Source of the DNA: JADHLJ01 sp038118725
Lineage (GTDB): Bacteria > Pseudomonadota > Alphaproteobacteria > Thalassobaculales > Thalassobaculaceae
NCBI GenBank assembly: GCA_038118725.1
Contig: JAYOIK010000023.1
Coordinates: 3,892-67,891 of the forward strand
Reading direction: 5' to 3'
DNA: 64,000 nucleotides
Within the stretch, counting starts at the first letter, position 1. The number at the start of each line of letters is the position of its first letter. Made by a program: the position numbers and the translations under genes. This document shows, one piece after another, positions 24,951 through 32,994 of this stretch. The notes under the pieces are model-generated. The model was not told the DNA's origin. It saw only the letters and a list, made by a program, of their open reading frames with translations, and did no database searches.

Positions 24951-27284
24951 TCATCCGCCCCGAAGTTGTGTCGGCGCGAAACTCACCACGCCTTCGTCTA
25001 TCAATCGTCGATATTCCTCATCACGAACGCCGAGCAGCCCGGTCAGGACCGTTTCGCTATCGCCGCCGAGAAATGGCGCCAAACCGCGCATCGGATATCG
25101 GGCGCCGTCAAGACGCAGCGGAAGGCCGGTCTGCCGTTGACGACCGATATGCTCGCGCTCGATTTCATAATGAAACGACCGCGCCCGCAGATGCGCGTCC
25201 TCCGTCACCTGATCCATCCAAAGCAACGGCGCCGCCGCCACGCCGGCCGCTTGAAGGATCTCGGCGGCTTTCGGGCCATCGCGGGTTCGGGTCCAGCGAG
25301 AAATCTCGGCCTCGATCTCATCCTCAATGGCCCGACGTGCCTCAAGGTGTGATAACCCCGCCCAATCCCGTCGCCCGAGTGTTTCAGCGAGACCATGCCA
25401 GGCTCGCGGGCTCGAGACGGTGATCGCGATCCAGCGATCCTCGCCGGCGCTGGGAAACACCCCGTGCGGTACCATCGAGGGATGACGGTTACCGCGCCGG
25501 TCCGGCTCATGGCCGGTAGCCTGGCGGATCAGGAGCGCGGGGGTGGTAAACGGCAACATCGCCTCGATTTGTGTGTTGTTGATCCACTGTCCCTCTCCGG
25601 TCCGGCGGCGATGAAACAGCGCCGTCAGCACCGAGGCCGCTCCGTATATCCCGCCGATCGGGTCGCCATAGGCGATATGCGCCATGGTCGGCGGCCATTC
25701 GGGACGTCCAGCGAAACTCGGAATGCCCGACCCTTGCTCCAAAACCGATCCATAGGCGCGGGTATCCGACCAGACATTGCCGTCTCCAAACGCCGACATC
25801 GACAGCATGATCAGATCATCCCGCTTAGCCGCGAGATCCGCGTAACCGAGCCCTAACCGCGCCATAACGCCGGCGGCCTGGTTTTCCACCACCACGTCAC
25901 TTCGAGAGACCAGAGCGCGGGCCAATTCGCGGCCTTCGGCGTTGGTCAGATCCAGGCTGACGCTTTGCTTGCCGCGGTTGAGCATCGAGAAGCGCTCGCT
26001 ACGTTCGAATTGCTTGTCGGCGATCGCTTGCGGCGACCAATCCACGTGACGCCACCAGTCGGGATAGCGTCCGGCCTCGATCTTGATCACCTCGGCGCCG
26101 AAATCCGCAAGCATCCGCGTGGTCAATGGTCCAGCCCAGCCCATCGAGAAATCCGCCACTCGGATACCAACCAGCGGCGCGTCGGCGGCCGTATCACTCT
26201 CCGGCAACGCTAAATCCGATATCGCGGAGGGCGCATCGAGATCCAGACGAGACGGCGTCTTCTCCAAACGAAACGGTGTGCGCGGGATACGATAGGTCTT
26301 GCCGCCGACCTCGAATTCGGCGAGGGAGTTCCGCGCGTTGAAGACGGGATGCTCAAGGATCCCGATCGCGTTCGGCACCACGACCATCGGCACCTTGGCC
26401 TCGCGACCGAGCGCCACCCATTCCTCCGCCGTCTTGCGTGGAAAGCGCGTGTCGAAGGCCGCCTCCATCCGGTCACCGTGCGGATAGCGGGTCCGCTGCG
26501 GGGCGAGATCCGGGTCGTCGATGAATTCCGGCAGGCCGATAATGGTACAGAACGCGCGCCATTGCGCCGGGGTGAGCGGGGTGATCCCGATCCACCCTTC
26601 CTTGCAACGATGGATACTCACCGGGCTGGTCGGCACGAAGCGGTTCACGCCGATCCTGGGTACCGGCTTGCCCATGGAGGCCGTCTGGCAGATCTGAAGA
26701 TCCGCGTTGATCAGGATGGCTTCCAGAATACTGACCTCGAAATGCAATGGGGCTCGGCGCCGTCCCCCGATCAGAGCCGAAAGCCCCGCGCAATAGGCCG
26801 ACAAGCCGCCGATCAGTGCCGCCTGATGCTCACCCGGAAAGCAAGGCGGTCCCTCGACCGGGCCGACGGGCTGAACCAAGCCGGCCAAGGCCTGAACAAC
26901 GAGATCACCGCCCGACCATTTCGCGTAGGGACCATCCAGACCGAACCAGCTGATATCGAGGGTAGCGATGCCCGGGTTGGGAAGGCCGCTCGGACGCCCC
27001 GCCGCCTCGCCCAGGATCAACAGGTCAAACTCATCCGCGACCGCCGTATCGCGGGCCCGCGTTTTGCCGGCGTTCAGATAGTCGAGATAAAGACCGCGGG
27101 TCGACGCCGCCTCGGGGTCGAGCAAGGTATCCGCGAGGGGATCACCGCCCTCCGGCTCGAGCCGCGCGACCGTGGCGCCCATATCGGCGAATAGCTTGGC
27201 GCAATAGCCGCCCGCGACACCGCCGCCAATCTCAAGCACGCGAACACCGGCCAGCGACGCGCCGTCTCGTTCAACACCGATCAT
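24951..27284 (-). CDS. CaiB/BaiF family CoA-transferase, tandem (two-domain) form
   Basis: Class III CoA-transferase of double length (777 aa; a single family unit is about 400). The first copy spans about residues 10-375 (LAGVRVLEIGGGVAGGYCAK at its start), the second about 390-770 (LVGIRVADFSMGWAGPLTTR, then VIKIEAGRYPDWWRHVDWS). Both have the family's Rossmann-like start, and the second has the more complete core: LNRGKQSVSLDLTNAEG, AYGDPIGGIYGAASVLTALF. Such enzymes move CoA between acids in carnitine, oxalate or aromatic catabolism. The substrate is unknown. It is the last gene of the minus-strand catabolic block, 38 bases after the VOC gene. Confidence 0.88.
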   Translation of the reverse strand: MIGVERDGASLAGVRVLEIGGGVAGGYCAKLFADMGATVARLEPEGGDPLADTLLDPEAASTRGLYLDYLNAGKTRARDTAVADEFDLLILGEAAGRPSGLPNPGIATLDISWFGLDGPYAKWSGGDLVVQALAGLVQPVGPVEGPPCFPGEHQAALIGGLSAYCAGLSALIGGRRRAPLHFEVSILEAILINADLQICQTASMGKPVPRIGVNRFVPTSPVSIHRCKEGWIGITPLTPAQWRAFCTIIGLPEFIDDPDLAPQRTRYPHGDRMEAAFDTRFPRKTAEEWVALGREAKVPMVVVPNAIGILEHPVFNARNSLAEFEVGGKTYRIPRTPFRLEKTPSRLDLDAPSAISDLALPESDTAADAPLVGIRVADFSMGWAGPLTTRMLADFGAEVIKIEAGRYPDWWRHVDWSPQAIADKQFERSERFSMLNRGKQSVSLDLTNAEGRELARALVSRSDVVVENQAAGVMARLGLGYADLAAKRDDLIMLSMSAFGDGNVWSDTRAYGSVLEQGSGIPSFAGRPEWPPTMAHIAYGDPIGGIYGAASVLTALFHRRRTGEGQWINNTQIEAMLPFTTPALLIRQATGHEPDRRGNRHPSMVPHGVFPSAGEDRWIAITVSSPRAWHGLAETLGRRDWAGLSHLEARRAIEDEIEAEISRWTRTRDGPKAAEILQAAGVAAAPLLWMDQVTEDAHLRARSFHYEIEREHIGRQRQTGLPLRLDGARYPMRGLAPFLGGDSETVLTGLLGVRDEEYRRLIDEGVVSFAPTQLRGG

Positions 27285-27322
27285 TCATTCTCCGAGTACC
27301 AGCGCCGCTTCACCTCTGGGAC

Positions 27323-27742
27323 TCAGCCCGGATCTTGCTGCAGCTCGATGACATTACCGAAAGGATCCTCGAAGAAAACCTGATCCGACCCGCGGCCGAC
27401 AAGACCCTCGTAGACCCAGAATTCGATGCCTCGATTTTCGAGTTCGCTCCGAGCCGCGTCGAGGTCGCGTACCGCGAAGGCCAGATGCTGACGCGTTGGG
27501 TCGTGTTTCTCGGATCGAGCCGCCGGAGACATGCCCTCGGCCCCCATGATGTGAATCTGCTGGCTCCGGTCCCCATCCTTCAGATTGACCCAGAAACCCG
27601 GGATCGAGGGAATGTGTGGGCGTTCCGCGTCCTTCTGCAGACCAAGCAAATCCCCGTAGAACTCATTGGCCCGCGTCACAGCCTCCTCGGTCGGGTCAAC
27701 GCGAATCCCCGCGTGCATGAGCTGTGTTATCTCAATCGCCAT
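27323..27742 (-). CDS. VOC (glyoxalase/extradiol dioxygenase) superfamily protein
   Basis: 139-aa protein with the paired beta-alpha-beta-beta-beta units of the vicinal-oxygen-chelate fold: the first from MAIEITQLMHAGIRVDPTE (His near residue 11 a likely metal ligand) through NEFYGDLLGLQKDAERP, the second with QHLAFAVRDLDAARSELENR and VFFEDPFGNVIELQQDPG (Glu ligand near the end). Single-domain VOC proteins include glyoxalases, isomerases and epimerases; nothing specifies the reaction. It lies between the PPOX-fold gene and the CaiB-like CoA-transferase on the same strand, which suggests a role in the same catabolic route. Confidence 0.85.
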   Translation of the reverse strand: MAIEITQLMHAGIRVDPTEEAVTRANEFYGDLLGLQKDAERPHIPSIPGFWVNLKDGDRSQQIHIMGAEGMSPAARSEKHDPTRQHLAFAVRDLDAARSELENRGIEFWVYEGLVGRGSDQVFFEDPFGNVIELQQDPG

Positions 27743-27769
27743 TGCCTTGCCCTTCTTGCAGCCAACCGC

Positions 27770-28297
27770 CTAGGCGGGTTTTCCGAACGTCGCGATACGG
27801 TCGATCCGGCAGATGAAAAGAACCCGTTTTTCATCGATCTTGGGATCCCTCAGCCCATAGGGCGGCTCGGCGCCGGTGTACTTCGTCCAGATCTTGTCCA
27901 ACTGTTCTGTGACCCGCTCGCCGCCGGCTTCCCATTCACGCTGCTCTTCCTCGACCGTGCAGCGGATCTGCACCCAGTGATAGGGATTGTCGGGATTGAC
28001 GATCAGAATGGTGAGTTGCGGGTTCTTGCGGATCCACTCGCACTTGCTGCGATGCGAAGCGGTATTCACGAGGATCTTGTCACCCTCGTAGTCAAACCAC
28101 ATGGGGGTCAGGCTTGGCCGGCCATCCGGTGCGATGACTCCCAGCGTGATGGTGATCGGGCGGTCCAGCAGGTCCTTGTGAATCGGATCGAGATCATCGA
28201 GGCTCGCGGCCTTGCGCCGTTCCCCCACGGTGAATTGGCCTTCCTGCAGGCCGTCGGCGACATCCTTGAACTTGGTGATGGAAAACTCTCCGGCCAT
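27770..28297 (-). CDS. PPOX-fold (pyridoxamine 5'-phosphate oxidase-like) flavin-binding protein
   Basis: 175-aa split-barrel protein. The N-terminal half has LLDRPITITLGVIAPDGRPSL followed by TPMWFDYEGDKILVNTASHR and RSKCEWIRKNPQLTILIVNP, typical of the PPOX class that binds FMN or F420. The tail has a charged helix (EEQREWEAGGERVTEQLDKI). No F420 genes are visible in the window, so FMN is the simpler guess. It sits between the MmgE/PrpD gene (156-base gap containing a hairpin) and the VOC gene (27 bases). The substrate is unknown; context suggests a catabolic accessory or detoxifying reductase. Confidence 0.8.
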   Translation of the reverse strand: MAGEFSITKFKDVADGLQEGQFTVGERRKAASLDDLDPIHKDLLDRPITITLGVIAPDGRPSLTPMWFDYEGDKILVNTASHRSKCEWIRKNPQLTILIVNPDNPYHWVQIRCTVEEEQREWEAGGERVTEQLDKIWTKYTGAEPPYGLRDPKIDEKRVLFICRIDRIATFGKPA

Positions 28298-28420
28298 CCT
28301 TATTCTCCCTCATGAATCGTTCTCGCCTCGCGCGATCATGCCGGTCCCGAGTTTGGGCCGTGGTCGATTTGACTGGCAAGCGTGACCAGCGGTGATCTTC
28401 CCCTAAGAGCATATGGCAAC

Positions 28421-28440
28421 ACACTCGTGCTCCCGAGTGT
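28421..28440. other. Perfect 7-bp hairpin between PrpD-like and PPOX genes
   Basis: ACACTCG-TGCTCC-CGAGTGT, a perfect dyad in the gap between the two genes. No U-tract follows on the minus strand, so it could be a weak processing or termination site or a protein-binding site. Function not assigned. Confidence 0.4.
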
Positions 28441-28453
28441 CACCGAGCCGGGG

Positions 28454-29815
28454 TCAATTCACGGTGGGCCGCGCGTGGGCGAGCAGGGCGCCGGCGTCCT
28501 CCGACTGGTCCAGACGCCAGATCGCGTCGATCAATTTTTCCGCGTCACCGCAGGTCGGGGATTTCTCCGCGACTAGCACGCGGAATTTTTCCTCCAGCTC
28601 CGCGTCGGTGAGCGGACGCTTATCGGTGCCGCGAGCATGATCGACGACGACTTCGTGCTCGGTGCCGTTCTTCAACGTCGCCACGAGCCGAACCCCGGGC
28701 ACCGCGCCGTCCGGATCATCGACCAGACGCACGGCCCCGCGAAGCGCGAGGGTCGCCGGATCATTGACCGCCGCGTCCGTGAAGGCGGCGAGGCCTGGCT
28801 TGCCACGCAGCAAGGTGATCGCCACCGCGTGCTGGGCACTGACCTGGGATTCCCGCCCGGTCGCGACATCCGGTCGGTCCGCCCGTTGACGCAACAGCGG
28901 ATGACCGAGCAGGGTGATCGAAGCGATGGACTCCACCGGAGCGAGGCCTTTGTCACGCAGCTCCAGGCAGGCATCGATCACCGCGTTCAGGACGATCCCG
29001 CAGGGATAGGGCTTGTGGATATTGGAGAGCGCTTCCCAACGACTTCCCAATCCCTCGGTGACTTCGTCCATGGCGGGAGCGTCCCCCGTCACATTGAGAA
29101 AACCGCGGATCCCCTCCAAGGGCGCGGCGGGCCCGTCATGGCCGCGCCTGGCGAGGTCGGCCGCGAGCAGGCCGCCACGCGCCGCGCCGCCGACGCCAAT
29201 GCTCTTGGCCATGAAGCCGAGGGTTTCGACCAGCCCGGATGCCTGGGCCGAGGCGTTGCCGAGCGCCCAAACCAGCCGGTCGGCATCCAACCCCAGAATC
29301 TTGCCCACCGCCAGCGCCGCGCCGAACACCCCGCAAGTCGAGGTGATATGCCAACCGCGCGCATAGTGGCCCGGCGAGACCGCGTTGCCGATCCGGCATG
29401 TCGCCTCGATCCCCAGCGCCAGGGCATGCAGCAGATCCTGGCCCCTGACCCCTCGCGTCTCCGACAGAGCCAACAAGGCCGGCGCGATCGGGGCGGCGGG
29501 ATGGATCACCGTACGCAGATGGGTGTCGTCGAAATCATGAACATTCGCCGCCGCCGCGTTGATGAAGGCCGCGGTCAAGGGGTCGACCCGTTCCACGCGC
29601 CCAATCAAGCTCGCCTTGCCGGTCGCGCCGAAATCCCGGAACGACGCCAGACTGATCTCCAGCGCCTCGTCGCCACATCCCGCGAAGGCGGTGGCAAAAC
29701 AGTTGAGGAGCGACCGTTTGGCCTCGTGCCTGACTAAGTCCGGCATCTCCTCCCAGCGCGAAGCCGCCACGAAGGCCGCGAGCGTCTCGGATACGCCCGC
29801 CGACGCGCCCGCCAT
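28454..29815 (-). CDS. MmgE/PrpD family protein
   Basis: 453-aa protein of the family that includes 2-methylcitrate dehydratase and cis-aconitate decarboxylase-like enzymes. Diagnostic parts are LNCFATAFAGCGDEALEISL (near residue 35), ANVHDFDDTHLRTVIHPAAP (near residue 95), GIEATCRIGNAVSPGHYARG, WHITSTCGVFGAALAVGKIL and the downstream IHKPYPCGIVLNAVIDACLE. The HDFDD and HxT elements suggest an active lyase or hydratase, but the substrate cannot be told. Its stop region overlaps nothing downstream; upstream it shares one base with the alpha/beta hydrolase stop (29815), so the two are coupled. Confidence 0.9.
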   Translation of the reverse strand: MAGASAGVSETLAAFVAASRWEEMPDLVRHEAKRSLLNCFATAFAGCGDEALEISLASFRDFGATGKASLIGRVERVDPLTAAFINAAAANVHDFDDTHLRTVIHPAAPIAPALLALSETRGVRGQDLLHALALGIEATCRIGNAVSPGHYARGWHITSTCGVFGAALAVGKILGLDADRLVWALGNASAQASGLVETLGFMAKSIGVGGAARGGLLAADLARRGHDGPAAPLEGIRGFLNVTGDAPAMDEVTEGLGSRWEALSNIHKPYPCGIVLNAVIDACLELRDKGLAPVESIASITLLGHPLLRQRADRPDVATGRESQVSAQHAVAITLLRGKPGLAAFTDAAVNDPATLALRGAVRLVDDPDGAVPGVRLVATLKNGTEHEVVVDHARGTDKRPLTDAELEEKFRVLVAEKSPTCGDAEKLIDAIWRLDQSEDAGALLAHARPTVN

Positions 29816-30687
29816 CAGACTTTCTCCGCGAAGAATTCAAGCAACCGCCGGTTCAATCGATCCGGCGCCTCCTCCGGAATGAAATGGCCACATTCCTCGA
29901 AAACCTCGGACTGAACATTGGTCGCGACGCGGCGAAGCGACTCGCCGGCCTGCGCGCCTCGACCGCGTCCATGCGGATAGCTGACCCCGCCGCCGATCGC
30001 CAGTACCGGCATCGGCAGTTTGAAGCGCGCGATATTCTCCGCGTTCTCGCGCGCGTCGCGGAGCATTTCGCGATAGTACGAAAACCCGGCCCGCATCGCG
30101 CCGGGCTGGGTATAGGTCCGCAGATATTCGGCCAGATCGTCCTCGGTAATCGCGTCGGGCCGATAAGCAAACGTGCGGTAGAACCAGGCGAGATAGATCT
30201 CCTCCCGTCCCTCTATCAACGCCTCGGGCAGATCCGGCGTCATGTGAAACTGATGGTGCCAGCGCCGCCCGCCCTCGGAGAAATCCCCGCCACAGCCGGG
30301 AATGGTAACGTCCAGGATCACCAGTTTCTCGACCGCGTCCGGATGCGCCGCCGCCAACGCGTAGGCGGTCGGTCCTCCCCAATCATGGCCAACCAGCAGA
30401 AAGCGCCGGTGTCCCAGCACCTCGCTCATCAGGCGCCAAATATCATTGGCAACGGTCTTTTTGTCATAACCGGAAAGCGGCCGGGAGCTATCGCCGAGGC
30501 CCCGCATATCCGGCGCGATCACGGTATAGTGTTCCGCCAGGGCCGGAATCACGTGCCGCCACTCCCACCAGGTCTGGGGCCAGCCGTGCAGCAGCACCAC
30601 GGGTGGTCCCTCTCCCGCCGTAATATAATGTAGCATCACCTCGCCCAACTCGGCGTGGTGGTGGGTGATTTCGGTGATCGGATGCAT
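29815..30687 (-). CDS. Alpha/beta hydrolase, epoxide hydrolase/haloalkane dehalogenase-like
   Basis: 290-aa hydrolase with HYITAGEGPPVVLLHGWPQT (oxyanion HGWP), then DMRGLGDSSRPLSGYDKKTV. The nucleophile elbow is LVGHDWGGPTAYALAAAHPD, with Asp in GHDWGG near residue 102 (an Asp nucleophile is expected of epoxide hydrolases or dehalogenases). A likely catalytic His lies in CGHFIPEEAPDRLNRRLLEF. The cap domain runs about 130-220. It is the first gene of the minus-strand catabolic group and abuts MmgE/PrpD. The 456-base gap upstream (30688-31143) should hold its promoter. Confidence 0.88.
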   Translation of the reverse strand: MHPITEITHHHAELGEVMLHYITAGEGPPVVLLHGWPQTWWEWRHVIPALAEHYTVIAPDMRGLGDSSRPLSGYDKKTVANDIWRLMSEVLGHRRFLLVGHDWGGPTAYALAAAHPDAVEKLVILDVTIPGCGGDFSEGGRRWHHQFHMTPDLPEALIEGREEIYLAWFYRTFAYRPDAITEDDLAEYLRTYTQPGAMRAGFSYYREMLRDARENAENIARFKLPMPVLAIGGGVSYPHGRGRGAQAGESLRRVATNVQSEVFEECGHFIPEEAPDRLNRRLLEFFAEKV

Positions 30688-30882
30688 GGGGGTCTCTTTG
30701 GCGAGTTGGATGACAGGGTTGGAGAGTAGGCTATGAGGGTGCGATGGACCAGGGGTGGTCCTTCACCTCGGCAAAAACTCGAATTCCTGGCTTTCAGGTT
30801 GTGGATTTGAGCTTTGCTAACAAGACGGTGGCCGGGGACTTTGGGATAGGGCATTTCTTCCGTTAAATGGGCATAACCAACA

Positions 30883-30909
30883 CCGTCGCCCTGGACTTGA
30901 TCCAGGGCT
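30883..30909. repeat. Palindromic repeat, family A, left arm
   Basis: 27 bases containing CCCTGGACTTGATCCAGGGC, itself a palindrome (CCCTGGA/TCCAGGG). Its reverse complement matches 30987-31013 at all 27 positions. Confidence 0.85.
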
Positions 30910-30986
30910 TCTTCCGCCTCTAGGTAGGACCGACAGATGGCTTCAATCCATGAGAACCGCCAATCGGCCACGCCGAGCGCGGCAGG

Positions 30987-31013
30987 AGCCCTGGATCAAG
31001 TCCAGGGCGACGG
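30987..31013. repeat. Palindromic repeat, family A, right arm
   Basis: Exact inverted copy of 30883-30909, containing GCCCTGGATCAAGTCCAGGG. The 77 bases between the arms have no recognisable gene. Confidence 0.85.
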
Positions 31014-31143
31014 GAACGTTGAGTAACCCCCCACCTTCTCCAAAATTTTGATAGTGTTTCCGAATTATCGTGGATTTTCTGATAATCTCGGTCATGCGAC
31101 CGTCTTCTCTAGAAAAACAGTCGGACGGGTTGGGGAAAGTGCG

Positions 31144-31494
31144 ATGGGCCGCTTGACGACGCATGTGCTCGACACCGCCTTGGGCCGTCCGGCGCGTGGC
31201 GTTCGCCTTGAGCTGTTCGACCTCTCCCAGGGACGAGACCCGTTGGTCAACACCATCACGAATGATGACGGACGGTGCGACGCGCCGCTGTTGGAAGGCG
31301 ATGTCTTTCACCCCGGGCGGTACGAGCTGGTTTTTCACGCCGGTGAATACTTCCGCGCCCGAGGTATCGAACTGCCGGACCCGGCGTTTCTCGACGAGGT
31401 GGTGATCCGCTTCGGCATCGCCGAGCCGGACTCCCACTACCATGTGCCGTTGCTGCTTTCGCCCTACGGCTATTCCACCTATCGTGGAAGCTGA
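31144..31494 (+). CDS. uraH: 5-hydroxyisourate hydrolase (transthyretin-like)
   Basis: Hydrolyses 5-hydroxyisourate, the first product of urate oxidation. The 116-residue protein has the HIUase hallmarks: MGRLTTHVLDTALGRPARGV at the start (catalytic His in THVLD), TNDDGRCDAPLLEG, YELVFHAGEYF, and the C-terminal signature HYHVPLLLSPYGYSTYRGS ending in YRGS. I chose ATG 31144 because the family starts right before TTHVLD. Uricase and OHCU decarboxylase genes are not in the window, so the pathway is partly encoded elsewhere. It is 13 bases upstream of xdhA. Confidence 0.95.
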   Translation: MGRLTTHVLDTALGRPARGVRLELFDLSQGRDPLVNTITNDDGRCDAPLLEGDVFHPGRYELVFHAGEYFRARGIELPDPAFLDEVVIRFGIAEPDSHYHVPLLLSPYGYSTYRGS

Positions 31495-31507
31495 GGGAGG
31501 TCGGCCG

Positions 31508-32994
31508 GTGAGAAACGAGATCCGCTTTCTGCTGGGAGACGAGGAACGGCGGATTCGAGATATCGACCCGACCATGACGGTGCTGAACTATCTGCGCCGC
31601 GAGGAATGCCTCACGGGAACCAAGGAAGGCTGCGCCGAGGGCGATTGTGGCGCCTGTACCGTGGTCTTTGGGAACTCGAGGGTGACGCGCTCCGCTATCG
31701 CGCGGTCAATGCGTGCATCCAGTTCCTGCCCAGCCTCGACGGCAGGCAATTGCTGACGGTCGAGCATCTGAAGGGCCAGGACGGCGCCCTGCATCCAGTG
31801 CAACGAGCGATGGTCGAGACACACGGCTCGCAATGCGGTTTCTGCACACCGGGTTTCGTGATGTCGATGGTCGCCTTGCAGGCCGAGGGGGGCGCTCTGG
31901 ACAGGAAGCGGATCGATGACGCCTTGGCCGGCAACCTTTGTCGCTGTACCGGATACGGCCCGATCATCGAGGCCGCGCGAAAGATGGGACCCGCCCCGGT
32001 CGCGAATGGTGGACCGCTCGATGGCGCCGCCGTTACCAAGCAACTGGCCGCGCTCGATACCGACGATGATCTTGCGCTCGAGGCCGCGGGCACGCGCTAT
32101 TTCGCGCCGCGAAGCATCGAAGCGCTTTCCCGGCTGCTGGAAACACATCCCGAGGCTACCCTGGTCGCCGGCGCGACCGATGTCGGGCTCTGGGTCACCA
32201 AGCAGCACCGCCGGCTCGACCCGGTAATCCACCTCGGCGACATCGACGCGCTCAAGCGGCTTTCGCTTTCCGATGGCATTTTAGAGATCGGCGCCGGCGT
32301 CACCTACGAGGAAACCCTGGACGTGATCGCGGAACACGCGCCGGATCTGGGTGAGCTGATACGGCGGATCGGGTCACGCCAGATCCGCAACGCCGGAACC
32401 ATTGGCGGCAATATCGCCAACGGCTCTCCCATCGGCGACATGCCGCCGGCATTGATCGCGCTTGGCGCGACTTTGGTGCTTCGGCGCGGCGGGACGACGC
32501 GGGAGATACCGCTGGAGGATTTCTTCATCGCCTATGGCGAGCAGGACCTGGCGCCGGGCGAATTCGTCGAGGCGGTTCGCGTGCCGGTCGCGGCGGCGGG
32601 CGGGCTTCGCTGCTACAAGATCTCCAAACGCTTTGACCAGGACATAACCGCCGTCCTCGGCGCCTTTAACCTGTCGGTTTTCGATGGGATCGTCAGGTCC
32701 GCGCGGATTTGCTTCGGCGGCATGGCGGCGACACCGAAACGCGCGCCGGCTTGCGAGGCGGCTCTCCTGGGCAAACCCTTTAACGAGACAACCCTCGCCG
32801 CCGCGCGCGAAGCCCTGACAGGCGAGTTTCAACCGATCACGGATATGCGGGCCTCCGCCGATTATCGCTTCGCGGTGGCGCGGAACCTGCTTACCAAGGC
32901 CTACATCGAGGCATCACGCCCCGAGATCGAGACACGTCTGGCCGGCCCCGGCGGCCTGACTCTGAAACCCGGTGGAGGAGAGGCGCGTGCCTGA
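31508..32994 (+). pseudogene. xdhA: Xanthine dehydrogenase small subunit (XdhA), frameshifted
   Basis: Fe-S/FAD subunit that takes electrons from the molybdenum subunit. The GTG at 31508 (after GAGGGAGG) starts a frame with the plant-type 2Fe-2S part (TGTKEGCAEGDCGACTVVFG). At the GGG run 31670-31672 the homology moves to another frame, continuing ELEGDALRYRAVNACIQFLP. That frame carries the second 2Fe-2S cluster (GSQCGFCTPGF, CRCTGYGP) and the FAD domain (AGATDVGLWVTK, then NAGTIGGNIANGSPIGDMPP). Adding one G gives a continuous protein of about 495 aa, normal for XdhA. In the given sequence the first frame ends at 31756. This looks like a 1-base deletion or a sequence error in a G run. Confidence 0.88.

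Larger units (their letters stand above)
30688..31143. other. Divergent gap with a large inverted repeat
   Basis: This 456-base region lies between the catabolic block (minus) and the purine island (plus). It holds a 131-base element with perfect 27-base inverted ends (30883-31013). The final 130 bases before uraH are AT-richer and should hold the promoter of the purine island; no operator was identified. I see no gene in it. Confidence 0.5.

Noticed and set aside
30883..31013. A CRISPR array or insertion sequence
   Set aside because: There is one inverted pair only, no regular spacer series, and no transposase reading frame between the arms.
31660..31680. Programmed frameshifting to join the two xdhA frames
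   Set aside because: The site CTTTGGGA is not a good slippery heptamer, and no stimulating hairpin was seen. A simple base loss is a better explanation.
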